Origin: Letharia columbiana | Taxonomy: Eukaryota > Ascomycota > Lecanoromycetes > Lecanorales > Parmeliaceae | Reading direction: 5' to 3' | NCBI RefSeq assembly: GCF_014066305.1 | Contig: NW_023501124.1 | Location: 1 to 64,000, forward strand | Length of the DNA: 64,000 nucleotides | Part shown: positions 11,285-22,384 of the stretch, one piece after another | How the letters are laid out: each line of letters opens with the position of its first letter | How positions within the stretch are numbered: position 1 is the first letter of the stretch | The notes under the pieces: model-generated | Databases searched by the model: none | Told to the model about the DNA's origin: nothing | Seen by the model: only the letters and a program-made list of their open reading frames with translations | Translations under genes and position numbers: made by a program

Positions 11285-12334
11285 TAAGGGAAACAGACAG
11301 TTCCATACGGAATGAGAGCTTCGAGGTTAGGGTTTGCGGTCGGAGACCTCGCAGATGAGATTGCAGATCATGGCTTGTTCGACATGTCGTCCAAACGCTC
11401 GACGACGGGATCAATGACACCCAGACGGCATCGGGGGGTGCGAGGATGACGGGTTGTCGTGAGTTTAGGGACGACATGGTGTGATATACGTTGGTGACTT
11501 TACAGACCTGCAGTCTGAGAACGTTCGTGTTCCGACGTGCATGATGTCTATTCAATGTACGATAGAGAAGCGGCCGAGACCCGGCAGAGAATGGACTACG
11601 GAAACCGAATTGCATCAGAGCTATGCGACTCGCTGTGAACTTCATCCCTGGAACCAGAAGATTTGCGTGAGCTGGGACATGATACTCGAGCGGCGAGTTG
11701 GACGTTCGAGTAGGGAGATTGAGCGGATGAGGGGTCTTAGGTTTGAGTGGGCGGGGTGCAGGGGAGATGTTTGTTTCTTCGTCGTCGCTTTACTCGTGCT
11801 TCGTTGTCAACCCGTCGCTGTCTACAACACCCAAACGGTATCGAAGTCCAAGCACTCGTGACATTGGCTCAGGATGGCAAAAGTGCGGCGAGTTTTTCGC
11901 CGTAGGAAATACATCTCTTCTACACGCAACACCACCATACAGACAGATCATCTCCACCAGCCGTTTCTTCCTTGCACCCTCACCGTTTTCACACCCTCCC
12001 CGCCACTCCAGACTGAGAGGAACGTGGTCTAGACTGGGCGAGGAGACATTGTAAGAAGGCACTGCAGGTAGGGATTGGAAACTGTGGTGAACTGGTAGGG
12101 GCTCGAGGTAGCTGAATTGAGGACGTGAATGACTTGACTGGAAAGTTCTTGGGGGCAGATTTTCTGGAGAGAGCGGTGGGCGCAAGCCTGGGAAGGAAAA
12201 CTTCAAGCCTCGACCTGTGTCAGTGAGACGTTTCATGTGTACCGCGGCTGTCTATGGATTTATGCGATAGAGTCCCCTTGGAGACCGGAATTCGCGTCTC
12301 TCATGGGGTGGAGACCCTTACCTAGAGATCTTCT
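11285..12334. other. Intergenic, no supported gene
   Basis: Contains a Pro/Ser-rich minus-strand open frame (11790-12236) and a plus-strand frame (11481-11861). Neither has recognisable domains. I do not call a gene. Confidence 0.45.
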
Positions 12335-13318
12335 TCATTCACCAGGATCCAAGAAAGAGTGGCCGGCAGCGTATGACACCACATTCCCATCTACAATGCG
12401 AAACAGACGGTTTCTGACCCGTCGATCTCCAGCATACGGCGTAGGCTTGCATGGGGCCTCTTCTCCTGGCAAGCCCCACCAGATGATTGCATTCTTCCAG
12501 CCAATGCACTCTTCGTACTCTGTGATCTCCGTCTGCATGCCTTTGCGACCATGGTCCTCATCTGCCCTTTCGACAACCGAGTAGAGATACTTAAGCAGTG
12601 TTGGATCGTTCAGTCCGATCACTTGGAGCCAATTGAGCCTGTACACATGTTTGGCGAACAGTTCGAAGTTTGTCCTAACATCCTGTGAACTAGCCACAGC
12701 CAGTCCTCGGCCCAAAGTGATGGTGATTCCCTTGAGATGAGGGAAGTCAGTTGCCAGGCTGAATGGGTTTCCCATGCAGTATTGCCACCAAGGATTTCTG
12801 CAGTGGTATGTTTCTCTTTTCCTCGGTATCCTATGCCTCGTGAACGGCATGAGAACGTGGACCCTCTCGATAAAGGGAGCTTGAGCTTGATCTGTAGACC
12901 AGCGAAAGAAGTTTGGCGTAGCTGCATCTTCGAAAGAGAAAGTATTGGACCGGTAGAGCACTGGTGCAGCTTCACGGTGAATAAAACGACACGTCCTGAG
13001 AAGTGCAGGCCAAAGACTTGGGGCTTGCTCAGGACCTTTCGGCCATCTTGTGAGGTTTGGTGACTGCCCGCATCCTAAGTACTGATGGCACATGTAGCTT
13101 TCGATTCGTCCGAAGGATCGTCCACAGAATGCGCAGTGCTTGTAAATGCCAACTCCTTTGCAGTTCCTTTGCCGCTTGAACTGGTTGCTGGGTATTAGGA
13201 TCTCTGCTGTGCTGTGCAACAGTTGTGTGTATATCATAGTGCGGATCTCGAGAGGAAGACCAAAGAGTGTACTTGAGGTCACGGCCATCTCAAGTGAAGG
13301 TCTTTTGCTGGGTGCCAT
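12335..13318 (-). CDS. 2EXR-domain (F-box-like) protein with zinc-finger-like insert
   Basis: Single exon, 327 aa. After a short basic N-terminus comes LFGLPLEIRTMIYTQLL, the fungal 2EXR motif related to F-box helices, then LLRTCRFIHREAAPVLYRSNTFSFED, the second conserved block of this family (roughly residues 105-130). Between them is CAFCGRSFGRIESYMCHQYLGC, a Cys/His arrangement resembling a single zinc finger (C-x2-C-x11-C-H-x4-C). The C-terminal half contains FPHLKGITITLGRGL and WGLPGEEAPCKP. Proteins of this family are expanded in Pezizomycotina and largely uncharacterised; substrate-adaptor roles are only inferred. A broken paralog lies directly upstream on the same strand. Confidence 0.8.
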   Translation of the reverse strand: MAPSKRPSLEMAVTSSTLFGLPLEIRTMIYTQLLHSTAEILIPSNQFKRQRNCKGVGIYKHCAFCGRSFGRIESYMCHQYLGCGQSPNLTRWPKGPEQAPSLWPALLRTCRFIHREAAPVLYRSNTFSFEDAATPNFFRWSTDQAQAPFIERVHVLMPFTRHRIPRKRETYHCRNPWWQYCMGNPFSLATDFPHLKGITITLGRGLAVASSQDVRTNFELFAKHVYRLNWLQVIGLNDPTLLKYLYSVVERADEDHGRKGMQTEITEYEECIGWKNAIIWWGLPGEEAPCKPTPYAGDRRVRNRLFRIVDGNVVSYAAGHSFLDPGE

Positions 13319-13836
13319 AGCTTCTGGAAGAAATGAGAAATGCTCTTCTCAGACGGGCTTTGTTTCGTTCATCAAGGCAATCTAGTACACAGCAACGCAG
13401 AAAACAAGCTACAGCTCCTGAACACGATAGAGCTTGTACTTTCTGTCAAGGACCGGCGACGTTAAATAGAAGAGTCATGTACCATCAACCGGAAGTGATT
13501 GAACAGTGCTGACCAACGGAGGAAAACCTTCAGTAAGGAGAGAATATCTTGTAAGTTGTTTTATATAGTCTGGCAACAGCTAATTGATGTAATTAGCAAC
13601 ACAATGATGGCATAATTTCCACAAGATGGGGTGCCAACGGTCAGTAGCCAAAAGTGAGGGGTTCTGACATCTTACGGAAAGGACATTGCGGAGCGTACTT
13701 CAGTCTCAGTGACGCCCCAGTTACTTGTATGAGGATTTGTCGCAAGCTGCAAATCGATTCTTCGTATGCAATATCGAATTGTTGGTCTTCGAGCAACATA
13801 CAACGCTAACCTGTAGAGTGTCTGCTTTACTGCAAA
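13319..13836. other. Spacer between tandem paralogs
   Basis: About 500 bp separating the intact 2EXR gene from its decayed copy. No gene or distinct repeat seen. Confidence 0.5.
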
Positions 13837-14772
13837 TCACGAGGCAGGGGTTGTCAGCTGCGTAGAGCCCTCCTCGTCGCTCCGTTTGCTTGATACTTGT
13901 TGCTGCGGTTGATCCCCAATCACTCTGTACTTGTGAGGCACTGCTTCACCCGGAAATCCCCACCTAAGTAAGCCATTTTTCCAAAGACCTCCTGTCTCAT
14001 TTGCCCAGGCATGCCTTCGCACCTCCTTTTTGCCATTCTTAGAGTCATCCTCTGTCCACTAATGGTTCGAAGCAGTCAAGCACCTTTTCATGACTCAACT
14101 TCAAGACAAGCACCCAGTCCAGTCCTTGGGACCTCCTTCTGAAAGCTTCAGACATCGAGCGTAGAAGATTCGCCTCCTCTGCCCCAAGGCGCAAATGGAG
14201 ATCGATTGTCATACGCCTGAGATAAGGGAAGTCTTGACCGAGACTGAGTCTCTGTTTCGTGAGGTATGTCACCCATGAAGCGACCTGTTTGTGATGTTGG
14301 CGGGCAAATTTGATCCCGATCTCCTGGATTGCCCAGCTTGTGCGCAATCAGTGCCCCAGCGGAAGCTGCTCGCAGTAGCGGGATCAGAGAAATGGAAACT
14401 GTTTCTAGAATAGAGAATAGGGCTGGCTTCAAGTCGGATAAGACGACAAGTCTGAAGAAGTCATGTTGACAGCTCCGGGAGAAGAGGCCGTACCGGTTCT
14501 TGATAGACTGGGTTTGCGCGCCGGTGATGCTTTGCGACATGCTGCACACAGCCCTGGTTACTCAGAAAAACGAGCCCGCAAAACAGGCATTCGTACGGTA
14601 TGAAACTTGTTCTTCCATAGTTTCTGCGCGCGAATCTGTCGCTGGGAATGAACACGCCCTCCTTCTGAATGAGCAGCAGTTTGTAGATCATGATGCGGAC
14701 CTCCGACGGGATTTTGAAAAGAGAGCTGGCACTCACAGCTACCTCGAAAGCTGGTCTATGCTGACGAGGCAT
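13837..14772 (-). pseudogene. Broken tandem paralog of the 2EXR gene
   Basis: Starts MPRQHRPAFEVAV at 14772 and parallels the neighbour block by block: LFKIPSEVRIMIYKLLL against LFGLPLEIRTMIYTQLL, CLFCGLVF...H against the zinc-like insert, and LLQTCRLIRLEASPILYSRNSF against LLRTCRFIHREAAPVLYRSNTF. An in-frame TGA (14461-14463) interrupts it just before LLQTCR. The frame then shifts near 14345-14365 (after CAQA, similarity continues in another frame through FPYLRRMTIDLHLRLG), and again near 14040-14055 before LRWGFPGEAVPHK, which matches WGLPGEEAPCKP. With at least three lesions it is a pseudogene unless split by unseen introns; no good splice sites remove all of them. Confidence 0.78.
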
Positions 14773-15745
14773 GGTGGTCAGGCGCCTTAGAAGTGCTGAA
14801 TGTACACCTCGGTACGAAGAGCGTTGCGGGGTGGAGCGAGAACTTGAGCTGCAACGTCCGACTTCAATCATTGAGCATCTTATGAAGAACCACAAACAAA
14901 CAGACGACGAACAGCTAAGAGTTGGAGTGAGACGTTGAGCTGGAGCATCGGACTTCAAATCACGAAAGTACACGCTATAGCTAGAAGCTGGGCCCAGATA
15001 GAGAGCGTATCGATCAACCCTGACCCAGAGCTCGAACACTAGATCGGGTAATGAAATTGGATTAGAACCTGGTGTAGTACCCTGCAAACCGAGGTCTTGT
15101 GAGAGTGGTCACATAGGGAGATGAGACCTCTGGTCTGGTGCTTGATATTTCCGTGATGCTTGCGCCTAGCCTCTTCATCAGTACATTTTGTGGACAGGCA
15201 ATCCGGGATGTGTCGGTGTAGGGGCAGACCTGTCCAACATCATAAACTATGGACAGGTCCCCCTCTGAAGTCACGCGGGTGACGGAAATACCTGTGCACA
15301 TCAAGAAATCCCTTCACCTTGTCAGCTGGAATAACTCAACGAATACCCTCTTTATGAATTCAATTTTGCGCAACGGTATATTAGTGTTATCGAAATCTTT
15401 GAATCACAACGCAAAACCTTTCTGCTAGGGTTTTCCTTGTGAAATCATCATCAAATTATCAAATTTCCAGGTGTGCAGGTATCTCTGTCACCCGCGTGGA
15501 AGTGAATGTGGGGTCCTCAATCTATCAATAGTCCTCAATAGATCAATCTTTTAGATTTAACTCAGAAATGCTTGCTTAACATATTACATGCTGCCGACAA
15601 AGAATCCCCATCTCATCTCTCTACACTTCCTCGAATCAAATCTATCTAGCAATCTCTTGACCTATATCCGCCATATCCAGCTCCTCCGTTACCCCTCGAA
15701 GCCTAGGCTCCCCTATCGAAGCTGTCGTCACACTCTCTCCACACA
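14773..15745. other. Intergenic, divergent
   Basis: Nearly 1 kb between divergently oriented loci. Minus-strand open frames extend upstream of the pseudogene start (to 15087 and at 15062-15304) but lack recognisable content. Nothing called. Confidence 0.45.
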
Positions 15746-16327
15746 ATGGCCCCTCCCATGCATCAACAAACCTCATCCCGCACCCATTCCACCACCACTA
15801 CAGCGGCCACAGCTACGCAAACCCTAACATCAAACCCCGTTCTCCGCCTGCGTGCTACAGCTCCCTCACCGCAGAACCGGAGGCGGATACAATGGGCTGA
15901 AGACGTCGTCGACAATGAGGGACTGGGGCGGAAGACATCGAAAGGTTCGTGCATCTACGCCCGGTGGCCCCTTTCTCCTACTACGAGGCCATAACTGACT
16001 GACTGACATGGCACGACGATTCTAGTCTGCTGCATCTACCACGCGCCCCGCCCCGTCGGCGAATCCTCTTCCGAGTCCTCCTCCGGCTCCTCTTCGGACA
16101 GCGACTCCGCGGGCGACGACAGCGGGAACAACGATGGCCGGGCGCGCATGGGCGGGAAGGGCAAAGCGAAGAAGCAGAGGCATCGGCACGGTGAGCCGGG
16201 CGAGGGCTGTGGGCATGATCACGGTGATGGGGGACGAGGGGAAAGTGCGACGGGGAGGGTGAAGAGGAAGGGTGCGAATGCTTATGAGACGGCGCCGAAA
16301 GTGAAGACGGCGGAGGTCAAGCCGTGA
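15746..16327 (+). CDS. YPI1: Type 1 protein phosphatase inhibitor Ypi1 (inhibitor-3)
   Basis: Regulatory subunit/inhibitor of protein phosphatase 1 (Glc7), usually nuclear. Two exons, 15746-15944 and 16026-16327 (166 aa), with an 81-nt intron containing repeated CTGAC branch-like sites. The RVxF-type docking motif is [18 protein letters not shown], followed across the splice junction by SKVCCIYH, the hallmark of the inhibitor-3/Ypi1 family. Then come a Ser/Asp/Glu-rich stretch, basic [12 protein letters not shown], a His/Gly-rich patch and RKGANAYE, also conserved in the family. Length is typical of filamentous fungi. Confidence 0.92.
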
Positions 16328-17130
16328 GGTGTCGGAAAGAGGAGGTCGGTGGGCTCCGTACAGTGTAGAGCATGGGCAGGCGTTCTAAAGGGATCATTGC
16401 CCATAAGATTCGGCAGTGAGCTCGAGGGACTGGATCCTTTCTGTCGGTTGCTCGATTCGTCGATGGGCCGGAAAGTATTGTGTCGGCTTCCCTCTGGCTA
16501 AAAGTCGCCGAGATTGAAAAAAAAGGTTCGGGTCTGGAGAAGCGGCTTTTGTGGCTTTTCCTTTTAGCTTTTCCCCCCGTGAATGCCAATGTCGAAAGTT
16601 CGGGCAGGCAAACCCCACGGGGGCAGCCTTTCGGAAGCATGTTCAATGTCATCACAACAATGAGAGCTGCGGGTCTAGAGGCTGGGCGTCCGGGACGTTG
16701 CGCAAAGCCCGGCGGATCATTGCCGTCTTCGACCAGAAAGCACACGAGCAAGTTCGGATGGGACTCGCTGGAATTCAATGATAAGCGTTCAGGGATCACC
16801 CGATGGTGCCCGGATGGCGTGCAGGAAACCTTCGGCATTGAAAAGGCTCGATGCGGCAGGTGCTGAGCTTAGTTCGACGACTTCAATACGCAGGGTTGGT
16901 GATGATTGGTATATGCTTATTTGTGCTATGCGTCTTATATACGAGTACGTGCGAATCAAATGCTCAAAACTTCATATGCTCGTACACCACATGACTCGAA
17001 TTTGCCAGCGAGATTATGCAGAATGATTCCAAAGATACAATGCAGTAGGCTGACCTATCAGACGTTTGGAGAAGATAAGGAAATATGCAGAAATCATGTA
17101 TTCACTCCCTTAGTTCGCCCAGCCACCTGC
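16328..17130. other. Intergenic, convergent 3' regions
   Basis: Between convergent YPI1 and the aspartic protease. Open frames on both strands have no family features. Nothing recognised. Confidence 0.5.
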
Positions 17131-18428
17131 TCAAGTTGACTTGGCGGCGAATCCGATTTCGGGCGTGCTGGCACCGTTGAACACTACGAACTGCGACTTG
17201 AGGAAGATGTCACCGTAGATGGAGAAGCCAATGCCGGCATTTGATTGAATACCACCGAAGCACTCTGTAAGTTTGTTAGTATGTGTCCAATAACAGAGGC
17301 AGGGTGAGAACTTACGGCTGCCAGTTGCTGGGGCATAGTTGATGTAAGTTCCTGGAACAACGGCTCTGTAGCTTCCGATGCCAAGCGTAATGCTTGGTAG
17401 AGTAGCAGAGCACGGGAAGATATAACCTCCTTGGGATGCACTGTTGGTGGCACCGGAGACCTTGGCGTAGTAGGCCTTGACAGCTGCGGCTGGGAGATAC
17501 AGAAGCGTGGTACCGGTGTCGGCGATGGCGTCAATCGACGACGAGACGAACGTTCCAGAGCCGACAGCATAGCCGTTTCCGGTGAATTCCCAGAATCCAT
17601 TGGCGGTGTTTACAGGGACGTAAGTGATGCTGCCCGTGTGTTCGGAGGAATCAATGTAGCCAAAGTTGTAATTGCCCGGGTTACCTTTCTTCAGATTTGC
17701 AGTGAAGAGAGGAGAAGCAAGAGTGGGTATGGCGTTTTCGAAGAATGTCGCCACCTGGTTTGGGCTCGCTGTATTGATGCTATCGAATGCAAGGCCAAGT
17801 AGCCCGTCGCTTGCGGCATCGGACTGGAACTCTGCGCTGATTGTTTCCGCTGCCTCGACAGCCTGGCTGGTCACGGTGGTACCACCAACCACGACTTTAT
17901 CGATGTAGACGTTGCCTGATGCGCTGCTTCCATCGCCATAAGAAATGCTCCACGTCTCTCCACTGTCTAATTTTCCGGATTTCGAAGGATTGTAGAGAGT
18001 GTGGCCACTCTGCTCGTTTGTGGGAAGCTCGGTTGAGAACACCCATCTTCTGGAATTCAGTATTTGCAAGTTTGTGGGCTACGGGTACTTATGAATGCCG
18101 CTTACAAGTCAGATGACCCCGTGTCAAAGTCCAGGTTCAAAGTCGTTCCACCAATAGTCACAGGACATAGATACTCAGCGTCGTATTCCTCCGGACTGGC
18201 GGTCACAGTACCATCATTGTTTGCAGCGGCGGCGGCGATGACAGCGGGTACCGCCTTGCCGTATTTGGCGTAGGTTTTGGCCAAGGCAGATGGACCAGAC
18301 AGGATGAATGGCTTTTGTACCGTCTGATCGAGCCTGAAAGCCGCACCGCGCTTCTCGAGCTCAACCGGGACAGCAGAAATAAGAGAGATGAGGGCCGAAG
18401 CCGCGCCAAAGACTCTGATGAAGCTCAT
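17131..18428 (-). CDS. Secreted pepsin-like aspartic protease (family A1, aspergillopepsin type)
   Basis: Extracellular acid endopeptidase of 395 aa in three exons: 18428-18106, 18046-17316, 17264-17131. It begins with a signal peptide (MSFIRVFGAASALISLISAVPVE) and a propeptide rich in Lys/Ala. Both catalytic motifs are present: DFDTGSSDLWVFS in the N-lobe, spanning intron 1, and AIADTGTTLLYLP in the C-lobe; the flap region reads SISYGDGSSASG. The C-terminus has GDIFLKSQFVVFNG, the usual A1 ending. Two cysteines (PCSAT and QCFGG) give the C-lobe disulfide. Intron 1 uses the acceptor AAG at 18047 rather than the CAG three bases before it, to keep SDLWVF intact. Complete and apparently functional. 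Confidence 0.93.
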
Positions 18429-21026
18429 GATGTATGTGAAGGACTGGTCTTTAGACTGGGACAGATGTATTGTAAAGGTGGAATTGAAAGCCGTGAGTTG
18501 AAGACTGGTGAATGGGGCATTTCGCAAGGGGAATTGAAAGACTCTTTATAGACAGTTTATGATCATCACTTGGGGAGCAAAAAAACGCTAAGGCGTCTAT
18601 TTACCACCTGAAGGCAACCTTGATGAAATGATGCCGAATGTTCCTGCAGATGAAGTAGCCAATTGAAGTTTGTTATGTAGCGCTTCACGGAACCGTGGTC
18701 GATCACCGTTGAGTTTGGCCTCATATCGCCGCGGTATTGGTCCGCGAAGAGAAGGTCAAAAGCAGCTCGGTTAGGGAAAGGGGCAGGTCATTGCCAGCTG
18801 AGCATGTCGACGGTAGGATGTTGATGGCGAGCTTGAGAATTAGAAGCATGTGATTAAGGACAGAGACATACCAATCATATGATGTACAAGACAAGATGAT
18901 ATCGCACTTATCACGGAGGGGCAAGAACTTGCCGAGTTTGGAAGCTGGGGAAACACTCGGCGAACAGGAGGAAAGCTTGGGTGAGCAAGAGGAGGAAAGA
19001 GCGAAGGATTGTAGTGGCGAAGGTAGAAGAGCCCATTGTGGCTGCTGCAGAGAAGCTTTTTGACGTCTTCCACGAAAAAAAGCCACTGACCATGTCTCTC
19101 TCATTGGTGGAGATTGAAAATTAAGGGAATAAAAGGCATGAATAATGCGAGGAGGCCTCGGAGGAGTCCTGCCTGTAGCAAAGTAGCTGATAAGGTTGCG
19201 CCGGTGGCAAGGATTGAATGGCTTTGAATGTGCCTACTTAAAACAGCGGACCGCTCCGCTGATATTCTTATCTCGACTTGTATCTTGCCCACTACCAGTC
19301 TCCAGCTGCCAAGCTCGTCGTTCCTCCTCCGAAATCATCCTCCTACATATTCGCGAGCAATGCAAGTCGATCAAGGCTGTTGATCTCTCACCCTAGAATA
19401 CGGATATTCACGCTAGATGATAACCTCATCCTTTCCGAGTGGCATTGCCATTCAGACACCTCCATTTGTTGATATCTGTTGCTTTCCCAGCGCAGCATGC
19501 GAAGTATCTGAAATCAAAGCGCCCTTTTTTCTTATATTGTAAAGAAAAAACATGAAAACTTTGCCCCTTGTTTCCGCGTCTATGATCTGATGCTAAGTCT
19601 GGAAGCCTCACAAGTACCTGCATCCGAACTCCCCTTTTCGGCCTAGGCCCTCAACCGGAGGATACTCGCCCAGTAAACGCCCTATTTTTGGGGGGGCAAA
19701 TTCTTGCGCCTTCTTCTGGAACGTTCCCCGAAAGTGTGGCAGCTGGGGTTGAAATATCTCCAATCAGGTCGAATACACCGCTTGAGCTGCGCCGCTGCCT
19801 CCTAACTCCCGCAGAAATTAGTCAGGCACAGGGATTTGGCTTGGACCTTAACTTCCTTCCTCTGTCAAAATATGAGGGGACAAGTCAATCTGTTTGGTTG
19901 CACCGTCCCTTCAGCTACTTCGGAATAACAAGTCAAATGTCTGCAGTCTACCGAAGCGGCCTTAGTCGCCACTGATAAGGGGCCTTCACTTTCGAGCATG
20001 ACCCAATTTGAAGTCATGAGAGCTTCATCTTTCCACACCTCTTCACCTCCTCACCTGCCCAAATGGTTTGGATGGCAACATCTAGGTCAACATTGCCTCC
20101 GTGGATAGTGTTATCTTGTCCACGGAAGCGGCGGTGGCTACTACAGCGTGACAGCGGTACATGACTTCCCAGGCAACTTCTACCCCTGATTAATTATTGA
20201 CTAACAAGCGTTTGTAATGGACCTCAATCAGACCCAAAGGCCGGGACAAGAGTCGTGGACCTTGATTAAGATTGGAGAGGATGTTGAGCGAAGTGGGTCA
20301 CTGCAAACAGTGTGACTCAGGGGAAGTCTTAGAGAGTGACTCCGGCCCCACCTTTCCGTGGTCAGAGGATTCTCCAGCGATCTGCCAATCATGGCGTAAG
20401 CCACTGGACTTCCGAGTCAATGCTCTTGATTTCCAATCATTTTCTTCTCACGTACAGGGTTGAGCGTTCACTATGACAGGAATGATTCTGCCCCTTTTGG
20501 AGTCAGGAAAGTCAGAACTTAGACCCCAAGGTCATAACCTGAAGATACGAGAACTCTCTCGTCATTCCGTTATCATGCGGTTCAATAGTGATCAAAGAAC
20601 AACGATGTCTGAGAGTCCTCGAACTTAGATGCAGCTGCTACAACGGTATCAGCATGCGTTCGGTCTGCGTCGTGGCCAGATTTCGTTGCATTGAGTACGT
20701 AATCGGGGCAAGAAGCCGTTGTTACGGTTGGACCTCTAGAAAACATCTTACCACAGACAATTAAAGCAACCCAAGGTATTTTTGAGATGCGCTTCATAAG
20801 AACGATCCTCTCGTGCCAGTTGAAGGGCGTATTTTGATCAAGGTTTACGATTCTGGTTGCATGTCTTCTATGCAAATGTTTCTCACATTCATGTTCATTG
20901 ATTTGTAGGAACGCTTCGTATCGTTCGGCCCTTCGTGTGTGTCATCTTCTGCTCTGACAAGGAACAAAATGAAAGGAGTAAAGCTGAATCAGTACTCGTA
21001 GTTGCCCGCTCATGTTTCGTTATTGA
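18429..21026. other. Long intergenic region, no supported gene
   Basis: About 2.6 kb. Minus-strand frames at 18721-19104 (Ser/Pro/Leu-rich) and a plus-strand frame at 19688-19975 have neither domains nor credible splice structure. The first few hundred bases are the protease promoter. I see no recognisable gene, RNA or repeat; an unannotated non-coding transcript or a fast-evolving small gene is possible. Confidence 0.45.
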
Positions 21027-21794
21027 TCACCTTCCCATCGTCAGGTCATCCATACCCAGTACAGTAATCTTAGCCTCATAAACCCGGTTCTCCCATTGTG
21101 GGAAGCAAGCGCACGCCCAAAGAACGACCCTATCCCCTTCTTGGACCCGCTGCACCAACTCATGCTCATCTGTAAGCTCGATCGTGTATTCCTCGGGTTC
21201 CATTGAAGCGTGCCTGTTCGTTTGTATCTTGTACCTCGGTTGCTTCTCCAGCCGCTTGTTGTGTCGCTCCATCCACTCCCCGACCCATCCATAAGAGCCG
21301 GTCCACGCAGCCGCATTATGGAGTTCGCCTTGTCCATCTTCGTCGGTACCGGGAAATTGCGCCAGGCTAGCTTCGAACCAGCTCCAGCTGCCCTGGTCCG
21401 GATCGGAACTGAAGCCCTGATCTCTGCTGCGAAACGTGAACACGACTTGCCTCAATAGCGCGACCTCTTGTGCGGAGAAGGGACGTGTATATAAAATGGG
21501 TATGCCAGTAGGTTTGTTGACGCTTACGACGATCGGTTTACCAGCCTCTACCGAAGGAGGGTGACTGATGCTGTAAAGACGAACCCAGCGAGTCGGGTGG
21601 CGGAGTATTTGAAGGATGAGCTCAGCAGGCAGAGCTGGTCTTGTTGGTGTTGCCATCGAGAGGCATTCGAGAAGAGCGAGGTTGGAATCTTGAGTTGTCC
21701 ATCTTGTAGGGACTGCTAGCTGAATTGGAGGGGCTGGCGACGGTTGGTGTGCCATATTGAGCCTGCGATTGAAGGTTCTGCGGAAGCGATTCAT
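21027..21794 (-). CDS. Unknown fungal protein with F-box-like N-terminal helix
   Basis: Single exon of 255 aa (or 242 from the second Met, MAHQPSPAPPIQ). LPAELILQILRHPTRWVRLYSISHPP resembles the first helix of F-box-type domains. The centre is rich in aromatic residues (GSWSWFEASLAQF, AAAWTGSYGWVGEWMERHNKRLE). The C-terminus VLWACACFPQWENRVYEAKITVLGMDDL resembles a conserved tail of uncharacterised ascomycete proteins. No catalytic motif is visible. It ends about 3 kb from the protease gene, and its start faces the DUF3072 gene divergently across a foldback element. Confidence 0.7.
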   Translation of the reverse strand: MNRFRRTFNRRLNMAHQPSPAPPIQLAVPTRWTTQDSNLALLECLSMATPTRPALPAELILQILRHPTRWVRLYSISHPPSVEAGKPIVVSVNKPTGIPILYTRPFSAQEVALLRQVVFTFRSRDQGFSSDPDQGSWSWFEASLAQFPGTDEDGQGELHNAAAWTGSYGWVGEWMERHNKRLEKQPRYKIQTNRHASMEPEEYTIELTDEHELVQRVQEGDRVVLWACACFPQWENRVYEAKITVLGMDDLTMGR

Positions 21795-21906
21795 TACGTT
21801 GCTCGGGAAGTCGAGAATAAAGGATCACAGCGTCACAGGCTCATCAATAGAGATAGGGATACAACATGGTGCTATCATGACCCATACCTTAGCAGACCAG
21901 CAGGCT

Positions 21907-22072
21907 TGGCGGTTCGGAGCGCTAAGCCTATTTGAGGTTTTGAATACCATCAACCTTGAATCCTGAATGGAACTCCTCCACGGCTTCCAGCGTTCAATAA
22001 CATCCAATTGAAAGAGTTCTCAAGGTTGAAAACATTCAGGACCTCAGATAGGCTTAGCGCTCCGAACCGCCA
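21907..22072. repeat. Foldback element with ~53-bp inverted arms
   Basis: Arms 21907-21959 and 22020-22072 are reverse complements over 53 bp. The outer 25 bp are identical, then a few substitutions occur (mostly C/T), and the inner 10 bp (TCAACCTTGA) are identical. The spacer is 60 bp. It looks like a short MITE-like or hairpin-forming element between two divergent genes. No convincing target-site duplication was seen. Confidence 0.85.
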
Positions 22073-22384
22073 CAATCCTGACGCTAGTCCCAATTTGCAC
22101 CAGTTGAAACTAATCCCGATGATATTCGTCTCCGTCACGAAGTCCGGTCGTCGTTCAAGTGTTGATGTCATTAAAACACGTTCTTCGCGCTTTCCGCGCA
22201 TGCTTGCTTGTAAACAATGACTTCTGCTTCCTACAAAAGCTATACCCGCGCAAATCACCCTTACTTATCCACCACCAACTGTCTTTAATGTAGCGGGCCT
22301 GCCACTCTGAAGGTACCTTCTTTTGCAAAATGTCTCTAACCACGCTGATAATGACTTCCAGACCTCGACGACAGCTCTTTCAGA

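Noticed and set aside
11790..12236. Pro-rich minus-strand frame of 148 codons
   Set aside because: No domain, no neighbouring exons in phase; treated as chance.
18721..19104. Minus-strand frame MRETWSVAFF...
   Set aside because: Low-complexity Ser/Pro/Leu content, no splice support and no recognisable relatives.
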